Source of the DNA: Alphaproteobacteria bacterium
GTDB lineage: Bacteria; Pseudomonadota; Alphaproteobacteria; CALKHQ01
Length of the DNA: 64,000 nt
Assembly (NCBI GenBank): GCA_041396705.1
Contig: JAWKYB010000011.1
Span: 62,001 to 126,000 of the forward strand
Direction of reading: 5' to 3'
Part shown: positions 58,785 to 64,000 of the stretch, piece by piece
Layout of the letters: every line of letters starts with the position of its first letter
How positions within the stretch are numbered: position 1 is the stretch's first letter
Notes under the pieces: model-generated
Told to the model about the DNA's origin: nothing
What the model saw: only the letters and a program-made list of their open reading frames with translations
The model's database searches: none
Translations under genes and position numbers: made by a program

Positions 58785-59588
58785 TCAGCGGGTCTGGTCG
58801 GCGGCCAGGCCGTTGCCCGCCGGGTCGGTGCGGGCCAGGAAGCCGTCCGGGTCCAGCGGATCGCCGGGCTCGGGGTCGGCGGCATCCGCCGGCCAGTCGC
58901 GCAGCAGCTGCTCTGCCAGCGCGCGCGCGATCGGCAGGGCGCGGTCGCGGGTCAGGCCGATGCGCAGCCGCGGGTCGTAGAGCATGCGGATGGCGGTGGC
59001 GTCGAGCGCGGTGAAAGTACGCATCCGCGCCGGCGCGCCCTGCTCCAGCACGCTGCGGTTGCCGTTGTCCTTCGGGTGGGCATAGAAGCCGACCGCGTGC
59101 ATCAGCTCGTGCGCCATGCAGTTGTCCAGCCACATCGTCTCGCCGACCGGGATGTAGATGTCGGCGGTGTCGATGGCGCCGGAATCCGGCTCGTACTGGG
59201 TCAGGCACAGGGTGTCGGCCGAGCCGGCGCGCTGGGTCACCTCGGCGCTGGTGGTCAGCGAGATGCGCAGGTTGGCGTCCTCGCGCCGCGTCACCCGCGC
59301 GATGTCGGCGCCGGACAGCAGGCGGAACCGCTCCAGGTGCCAGTCGAGCCTGGCGATCATGCCGCTGGATCCGCCTTCGATATGCACCCGGATCGGGCCT
59401 TCCCAGCGCGACAGCGGCTTCGGCACCGTCCCGGCCGAGCCGAACATGCTGTTGTCGTCCTGCAGCGCGATGGAATCGAAGAAGCCGACCAGCTGGTCCA
59501 GCGAAGGCGGTTCCGCGGCCAGAGCCGGCGCGGCCAGCATGGCGGCGAAGGCCGCCGCCGCCCAGGGTGCCCGTCTGTGTCCGGTCAT
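58785..59588 (-). CDS. Secreted zinc-motif protein, DUF2927-like
   Basis: 267 aa from the ATG at 59588, with a signal peptide (PWAAAAFAAMLAAPALA). The C-terminal part has HELMHAVGFYAHP near residue 178, an H-E-x-x-H zinc-metallopeptidase motif preceded by WLDNCMA. The fold resembles DUF2927 proteins. The central region contains a CLTQYEPDSG segment and many charged loops, and the C-terminus is a disordered Asp/Pro/Ala tail. Peptidase activity is plausible but not shown. It stands alone and is convergent with usg. Confidence 0.68.
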   Translation of the reverse strand: MTGHRRAPWAAAAFAAMLAAPALAAEPPSLDQLVGFFDSIALQDDNSMFGSAGTVPKPLSRWEGPIRVHIEGGSSGMIARLDWHLERFRLLSGADIARVTRREDANLRISLTTSAEVTQRAGSADTLCLTQYEPDSGAIDTADIYIPVGETMWLDNCMAHELMHAVGFYAHPKDNGNRSVLEQGAPARMRTFTALDATAIRMLYDPRLRIGLTRDRALPIARALAEQLLRDWPADAADPEPGDPLDPDGFLARTDPAGNGLAADQTR

Positions 59589-59661
59589 CGCGCCCGTCCT
59601 TTCCGGCGTGGTGGTGTGTCTGCGCCCCATCCTGCGCGCGAATGCGGCAGCGGTGCGGCGC

Positions 59662-60396
59662 TCAGTGCTTCGTTGCGTCGGGCTTCAGCACGCTCGCGAT
59701 CGCGTCGGTGGCGTAATAGCCGAACGGCGGCGGCACATGCAGTCCCGACGCCGGATAGACGTCGACGAACATGTTGACCCGCGGCCGCTTGCTCAGGTTG
59801 CGCACCGAGTGCCGCTTGCGGTTGTTGAAGTCGTATGCGCGGCCCTTGCGCATCTTGAACTTCTTGCCGTCCACCTTGTACTCGACGCCCTCGGCATTCG
59901 ACAGCGGCACGTGGATGCGGTGCGCCTTCTCCGCCATCGGCTGGCCGTCGATATGCGGCGCGATCACCGCGCCCGGCTCCAGCCGCACCAGCGCGATCCG
60001 GGTGACCACCGGATGCGGGTATTTCAGCAGCGCCAGCACCTGGTCGATCACCGGCTGGATCGCCGCCTCGTGCGCCGGCCAGTCGGGGAAGGTGTAGATC
60101 GGCCCGACGTCGGTCTCCTGCTTGTCGATCGGCATGAACGGCCGCGGGTCGCGTCCGGTCTGCTTCGCCCATTTCTCGATCAGCTCGCTGATCTCGACCA
60201 TGCGCCACGGGTTGCGCCAGCGGTCCCATTCGTGGCGCATCAGGATCGCCTTGGTCACCGCATGCACGCCGTCGGCCAGCACCTCCTGGCGGAAGGCGTT
60301 GGCCTCCCACTGCGCCTCGCTCAGCGTCTCGACATGGGCGATCAGGCCCGACACGTCGACCTCGCCCAGCATCTTGAACGGCACGCCGATATCCAT
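59662..60396 (-). CDS. Aspartyl/asparaginyl beta-hydroxylase family protein
   Basis: 244 aa, ATG at 60396. The jelly-roll 2-oxoglutarate/Fe(II) dioxygenase core runs from about residue 95: VTRIALVRLEPGAVIAPHIDG has the first iron ligands H-x-D, and NNRKRHSVRNLSKRPRVNMFVDV has the distal His and the 2OG-binding Arg. Such enzymes hydroxylate Asp or Asn residues or related substrates. It starts 5 bp after the end of the methyltransferase gene, so both are in one transcript and may act on a common pathway (inference). Confidence 0.85.
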   Translation of the reverse strand: MDIGVPFKMLGEVDVSGLIAHVETLSEAQWEANAFRQEVLADGVHAVTKAILMRHEWDRWRNPWRMVEISELIEKWAKQTGRDPRPFMPIDKQETDVGPIYTFPDWPAHEAAIQPVIDQVLALLKYPHPVVTRIALVRLEPGAVIAPHIDGQPMAEKAHRIHVPLSNAEGVEYKVDGKKFKMRKGRAYDFNNRKRHSVRNLSKRPRVNMFVDVYPASGLHVPPPFGYYATDAIASVLKPDATKH

Positions 60397-60400
60397 GGCC

Positions 60401-61138
60401 TCACCCCATGCGCATGGCGGCATCCGCCGCCGGGATCACGTCGAACGGCTCGATGAAGATGGCGGAGGTGCTGTTCTGCTCCGCCTTGTCCTTCTCGACG
60501 AAATGCTGGAAGCGGAAGCGCGCGCCGCGCACCAGGCGCTCGATCGCGGCGGTCCGGCCGGCATCCTGGTCGCGCAGCAGCATGGCCGGCACCCGGCCGG
60601 CGGCGAATGCGGACTCCAGGTTTTCCAGCAGCTGGAAGGTCGGAAAGTAGGTCGCGGCCGAATCGAACAGGATCGCACCGCCCGGCGCCATCACCGGCAG
60701 ATAGGTCGCCAGGATGCGGATCACGTTCTCCGGCCGGTGGTTGTAGTCGACGAACAGGAAGTCCAGCGTGCCGCGCGGGGTCGGGAAGGGCGGCAGCTCG
60801 GATTTGTGGTAGGTCAGCCGTTCGGCCACGCCGAAGCGGCGGGCGTGCTCGGCCACGAATGCGGCCATCGTCGTCGTCGCCGGCATTCCGAGCCGGTCGA
60901 ACGGCAGCTTGGCGGCGATCGCCGGCCAGGCCTGCTCGTTGTCCACCGTCAGCAGGCGACCGTGGCCGTTCTCGCACAGGGCCTGGGCCATGCAGAAGGC
61001 GGTGGCGCCGGTGCCGCAGCCCAGCTCGATCACATGCTCGGGGCGGCGGATGCGAACCAGGCTGTAGAGCAGGAAGGCGATCTTCTCCGATCCGAAGATC
61101 GGGCCGATGTGCCTGGCGAACTCGAAAGCGGACTGCAC
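60401..61138 (-). CDS. Class I SAM-dependent methyltransferase
   Basis: 245 aa from a GTG at 61138 preceded by GGGGGAG. Motif I HVIELGCGTGATAFCMAQAL near residue 30 binds SAM, and DFLFVDYNHRPENVIRIL near 120 and PGGAILFDSAATYFP near 145 form motifs II and III of the Methyltransf_24-like group (O-methyltransferase and CmcI relatives). The acceptor is unknown. It is translated ahead of the Asp/Asn hydroxylase in the same operon. The upstream 120 bp to the next gene contain no clear promoter. Confidence 0.82.
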   Translation of the reverse strand: MQSAFEFARHIGPIFGSEKIAFLLYSLVRIRRPEHVIELGCGTGATAFCMAQALCENGHGRLLTVDNEQAWPAIAAKLPFDRLGMPATTTMAAFVAEHARRFGVAERLTYHKSELPPFPTPRGTLDFLFVDYNHRPENVIRILATYLPVMAPGGAILFDSAATYFPTFQLLENLESAFAAGRVPAMLLRDQDAGRTAAIERLVRGARFRFQHFVEKDKAEQNSTSAIFIEPFDVIPAADAAMRMG

Positions 61139-61260
61139 CGGCGCTCCCCCAGTCGTGCACCCTGGTGTTTGGCGCAGGCGCCTCCGCTTGGCAACATCGG
61201 CGCGGCAATTGGTGGCGTCGCCGGCCCGCCGGCGGGTGGCCGGCGGGCCGCCGCCCGGCC

Positions 61261-62037
61261 TCAGGCCAAGTGCTCGCGGAAGAAGGCGAGCGTCCGCTCC
61301 CACGCCGTCGCCGCGTCCTCCTGGTCGTAGGCCGCGCTTGTCGGGTTGGCGAAGGCGTGCTGGGCCGAATACCAGTGGTCGGTATAGGTCTTGCCCGCCG
61401 CATCCATCGCCGCCTCGAAGCCGGCGACCATGTCGTGGTTGATCCACTGGTCCTGCTCGGCAAAGTGGCCCAGCACCGGGCCGGCCAGCGGGGCGAGGTC
61501 GTCCGCGCTCTTGGCCACGTTGCCGTAGTAGATCACCGTCGCCTCGACCGGCCGGGCCAGCGACGCGTTCAGCGACCAGCCGCCGCCGAAGCACCAGCCG
61601 ACGGTGCCGACCGGGCCGCTGACCGCCCGGTGCGCCTTCAGCCAGTCGATCCAGGCGCCCAGCGTCGCCGTCGCCTTGGCGCCGTCGACCGCACCCATGT
61701 AGGTCTGGGCGGCCTCCGGCGTGGTGGCGACGTTGCCGTCGTAGAGGTCGACGGCAAGGGCGACATAGCCCTGGTTGGCGAACTCGGCCGCCACCGCCTT
61801 GATCTGGTCGTTCAGGCCCCACCATTCGTGGACCAGCAGCACGGCCGCGGCGGGCGTGGTCTGCGGCAGCGCCAGCGCGGCGCTGGCCTGGCCGTGGCCG
61901 GGCAGGTCGATCGTCACGGTTTCCAGGCCTTCCGCCGCCGCCCGGGCCAGCTTCGGGTCGGCAAGCACGGCGGCCAGCGGCGCCGCCGCCGAACCCGCCA
62001 CCATGCCGCGCAGCACGTCGCGTCGCTTGATCTCCAT
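61261..62037 (-). CDS. Secreted dienelactone hydrolase family protein
   Basis: 258 aa from the ATG at 62037. The N-terminus MEIKRRDVLRGMVAGSAAAP has a twin-arginine export motif (RRDVL) and a hydrophobic region. The alpha/beta hydrolase core has VLLVHEWWGLNDQIK near residue 70, the nucleophile Cys in GTVGWCFGGGWSLN near 150, and the catalytic His in YSAQHAFANP near 225; the Asp lies between. This Cys-Asp-His triad is characteristic of dienelactone hydrolases. Its Tat signal makes it periplasmic, unlike the ring-fission pathway enzyme. A physiological lactone or ester is not known. Confidence 0.9.
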   Translation of the reverse strand: MEIKRRDVLRGMVAGSAAAPLAAVLADPKLARAAAEGLETVTIDLPGHGQASAALALPQTTPAAAVLLVHEWWGLNDQIKAVAAEFANQGYVALAVDLYDGNVATTPEAAQTYMGAVDGAKATATLGAWIDWLKAHRAVSGPVGTVGWCFGGGWSLNASLARPVEATVIYYGNVAKSADDLAPLAGPVLGHFAEQDQWINHDMVAGFEAAMDAAGKTYTDHWYSAQHAFANPTSAAYDQEDAATAWERTLAFFREHLA

Positions 62038-62127
62038 CCTCGCTCCCTCCTTATCTGTTCGGGCCGGTCTGCCGGGCAGAGGCCCGTGCCAGAATTGGCC
62101 CCGTCGCACACGGAGGGAAGGCCGGCG

Positions 62128-63156
62128 ATGTTCAAATCTTGGTCAGCACGGCTGGCGTTCGTCGCGGTCGCCGCGATGCCGTCGGCCGGCTGTGCCGACG
62201 GACTGACCAACCCGCTGCTGGAAGCCGGGCCGGTTCCGCTGGTGGCGACACCGGTGCCGCTGTGGCCGGGCGACCCGTCCCGCACCGCGCTCGGCGCGCT
62301 GGACTTTCGCGGCGGCGTCGAGCTGGACGGCGCCGGCGTCGGCTTCGGCGGCATCTCGGCGCTGGCGCTCGATGCCGACGGGACCGGCTTCCTCGCCCTG
62401 TCCGACATCGGCTTCTGGGTGACCGGCCGGCTGGTGTTCGAGGACGGCCGGCTGGCCGGAGTCGCCGATGCCGTCGCCGGCAGACTGCGCGATCGCGACG
62501 GCGCACCGGTCGACCGCGCGCTGCGCGATGCCGAGGCACTGGCCGTGGTCGGCGACGGCACCGTGGCGGTGGCGTTCGAGCGCGAGCATCGGGTCTGGGC
62601 CTATGCGCCCGACGCCGCCGGCGGACTGTCCGGCGTGCCGACGCCGATGCCGATGCCGCCGGGGCTCGCGGCGGCGGCGCGCAACGACGGGCTGGAGGCG
62701 CTGGCCCGGCTCGCCGACGGCCGCTGGGTCGGCATTGCGCAGGACCTGGCCGATGCCGACGGCCGCATGGGCTGGATCGGCAGCGGACCGCCGCACGCCA
62801 TCGACTGGCAGCCGTTCCGCTATGCCGCCGCCGACGGCTTCGACGTGGCCGACGCCGCGGCGCTGCCGGGCGGCGACCTGCTGGTGCTGGAGCGCAGCAT
62901 CGGCCTGCTGACCGGCGCCCGCGCCCGGCTGGTGCATGTGCCGGCGGCGGCGCTGCGGCCGGGCGCCGTGACCGCCGGCACCGAACTCGCCTGGCTGGCG
63001 CCGCCGCTGACGGTCGACAATTTTGAGGCGGTGGCTGTGGCGCGGCGGGCCGAGGGCACCGTGATCCTGATCGCCAGCGACGACAACTTCCAGCCGTTCC
63101 AGCGCAGCCTGCTGCTGGCGTTCCTGTGGCCGAACTCACCGCCGCAACGGCCTTGA
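62128..63156 (+). CDS. Esterase-like phytase-family protein, exported
   Basis: 342 aa, ATG at 62128 after a GGAGGGA ribosome site. A signal peptide ends in SAGC, a weak lipobox, so it may be a lipoprotein. The rest is an esterase-like activity of phytase (phytase-like beta-propeller) domain: GGISALALDADGTGFLALSDIGFW near 70, RDAEALAVVGDGTVAVAFEREHRVWAY near 130, NDGLEALARL and NFEAVAVARRAEGTVILIASDDNF near the end. The calcium and phosphate ligands of true phytases are not obvious. It is divergent from the dienelactone hydrolase gene. Confidence 0.82.
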   Translation: MFKSWSARLAFVAVAAMPSAGCADGLTNPLLEAGPVPLVATPVPLWPGDPSRTALGALDFRGGVELDGAGVGFGGISALALDADGTGFLALSDIGFWVTGRLVFEDGRLAGVADAVAGRLRDRDGAPVDRALRDAEALAVVGDGTVAVAFEREHRVWAYAPDAAGGLSGVPTPMPMPPGLAAAARNDGLEALARLADGRWVGIAQDLADADGRMGWIGSGPPHAIDWQPFRYAAADGFDVADAAALPGGDLLVLERSIGLLTGARARLVHVPAAALRPGAVTAGTELAWLAPPLTVDNFEAVAVARRAEGTVILIASDDNFQPFQRSLLLAFLWPNSPPQRP

Positions 63157-63233
63157 TTCGGCACAGAGATTGACAGGGACATGCCCGTCCATGAGACTCG
63201 CTGCCCGGGCATGTTGACAGGGGGAGGCCCGAA

Positions 63234-64000
63234 GTGACCGACCAGCGTCGTCTACGGAGGGCCGGGGCCGGCCGCGGCGGATTCGTCGCGGCTGCCGTCG
63301 TCCTGGGCGGAACATGTCTCGCGCCGCCGCCGGCGGCCGCGATCGCACCCGAGGCCTTCCTGCAGCTGCCTGCGGTGGAGGCGTTCAAGGCCGGCCGCTT
63401 CCAGGAGGCGATCGACGGCCTGCGCGCCCTGCCGATCGCGGGGCCCGAGGACGCGATCATCCTGCGCTACATCGCACTGGCCTATCAGCAGCTCGGCGAC
63501 CACACCGCGGCGGTGGCGGCGATCGACGAGGGGCTGGCGGTCGCGCCGGACAACGCCGCGCTGTACTACTTCCGCGCCGTCTCGCTGCTGGAACTCGGCC
63601 GCGCCGAGGACGCGCTGGCGGCGCTGGAGCGGGTGCAGGCGCTGGCGCCGGACAGCCTCTACGCCCAGCAGTCGCTGCAGATGACCGCGGCGCTGCGCGC
63701 GCTGACCGGCGGGGGTGAGGCGCCGGCGGCCGCGGCGGAATCGACCTGGCAGGCCAGCCTCGAGGCCGGCGCGCAGTACGACAGCAACATCCCGGCCGCG
63801 CCGGACGGGTTCGGCAGCAAGACCGGCGGGTTCCGCCTGTTCCAGCGCGCGACCGGCTCCGGCGAGCTGTGGCGGTCCGGCGCCTGGCGGCAGACCGTCC
63901 AGGGCGAGGCCTATTCCAGCGAGCACCTGGACAGCGAATTCGGTGACTTCAACACCATCACCGCCAGCCTGGGCACCGGGATCGACTGGCAGACCAGTGT
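63234..64000 (+). CDS. Exported TPR protein, 3' end outside the window
   Basis: The GTG at 63234 has a strong GGGGGAGG ribosome site at 63220-63227. At least 255 residues are encoded before the window ends. An Arg-rich N-terminus and hydrophobic stretch (GGFVAAAVVLGGTCLA) form a signal peptide. Three TPR repeats follow (FKAGRFQEAIDGLRALP, LAYQQLGDHTAAVAAIDEGLAVAPDN, FRAVSLLELGRAEDALAALERVQALAPDS), then a beta-rich region from about residue 175 that starts WQASLEAGAQYDSNIP. The latter resembles the outer-membrane beta-barrel of TPR-porin fusion proteins. The end is missing, so function stays open. Confidence 0.8.
   Translation, partial: MTDQRRLRRAGAGRGGFVAAAVVLGGTCLAPPPAAAIAPEAFLQLPAVEAFKAGRFQEAIDGLRALPIAGPEDAIILRYIALAYQQLGDHTAAVAAIDEGLAVAPDNAALYYFRAVSLLELGRAEDALAALERVQALAPDSLYAQQSLQMTAALRALTGGGEAPAAAAESTWQASLEAGAQYDSNIPAAPDGFGSKTGGFRLFQRATGSGELWRSGAWRQTVQGEAYSSEHLDSEFGDFNTITASLGTGIDWQTS

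Overview
The window is a very GC-rich chromosomal segment with strong third-position G/C and long open antisense frames. It has the gene repertoire of an alphaproteobacterium: a Usg protein, a groESL operon with a CIRCE-like site, two TRAP transporter systems, an iolC with a fused C-terminal domain, and short palindromic REP-type repeats. A member of the Rhodospirillales or a relative is the best guess, but no rRNA or other decisive marker is present. No tRNA, rRNA, CRISPR array or prophage was seen.

Layout. 1-3861: end of a sugar or sugar-acid operon (2-hydroxyacid dehydrogenase, MsmK/UgpC-type ABC ATPase, two Gfo/Idh/MocA oxidoreductases). 4057-5539: a secreted Cys-rich protein and galE. 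5536-11229 (minus): an AroE-like dehydrogenase, a TRAP transporter and a ThDP-dependent enzyme, next to a remnant of a livF gene. 11829-14055: divergent AraC regulator and pobA (4-hydroxybenzoate hydroxylase). 14078-24350: a GntR/FCD regulator divergent from a catabolic cluster (FAH-family hydrolase, alpha/beta hydrolase, amidohydrolase, complete Liv-type ABC transporter). The last Liv ATPase of that cluster is fused to a Tm-1/UPF0261 domain.

24351-31552 is the accessory and damaged zone. It holds a flotillin gene broken by many frameshifts, an AT-richer island of about 1.5 kb with only small unrecognised ORFs, a HigBA-like toxin-antitoxin pair with a coupled 49-aa ORF, a REP-associated tyrosine transposase (RAYT) with a REP palindrome at its 5' side, and two more frameshifted genes. 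31673-33662: two SRPBCC proteins, the second fused to a quinone oxidoreductase. 33671-33987: four copies of an interspersed palindromic repeat.

34001-43473: carbohydrate region. It has iolB and iolC, an epimerase/dehydratase, and an amino-sugar operon under a GntR/UTRA regulator (nanE, ROK kinase, substrate-binding protein and two MalFG-type permeases, with no ATPase gene). 43557-47245: SulP transporter, LuxR-type regulator, single-domain response regulator. 47298-53803: a second TRAP system with its own DctB/DctD two-component system. A sigma-54 promoter and a pair of inverted repeats lie upstream of dctP2, so the regulatory circuit can be read directly from the sequence. 53865-64000: mostly housekeeping and hypothetical genes (YARHG protein, threonine dehydratase-like enzyme, groESL, usg, a DUF2927-like protein, Asp/Asn hydroxylase, methyltransferase, dienelactone hydrolase, phytase-like esterase, and a TPR protein that runs off the end).

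Overall the segment is dominated by uptake and breakdown of organic acids, aromatics, inositol and amino sugars, each module with its own regulator. The items most worth follow-up are the LivF-Tm-1 fusion cluster, the SRPBCC-oxidoreductase fusion, the DctBD/sigma-54 site architecture, the RAYT/REP/toxin-antitoxin neighbourhood with its AT-rich island, and the concentration of frameshifts between 24.7 and 31.2 kb.
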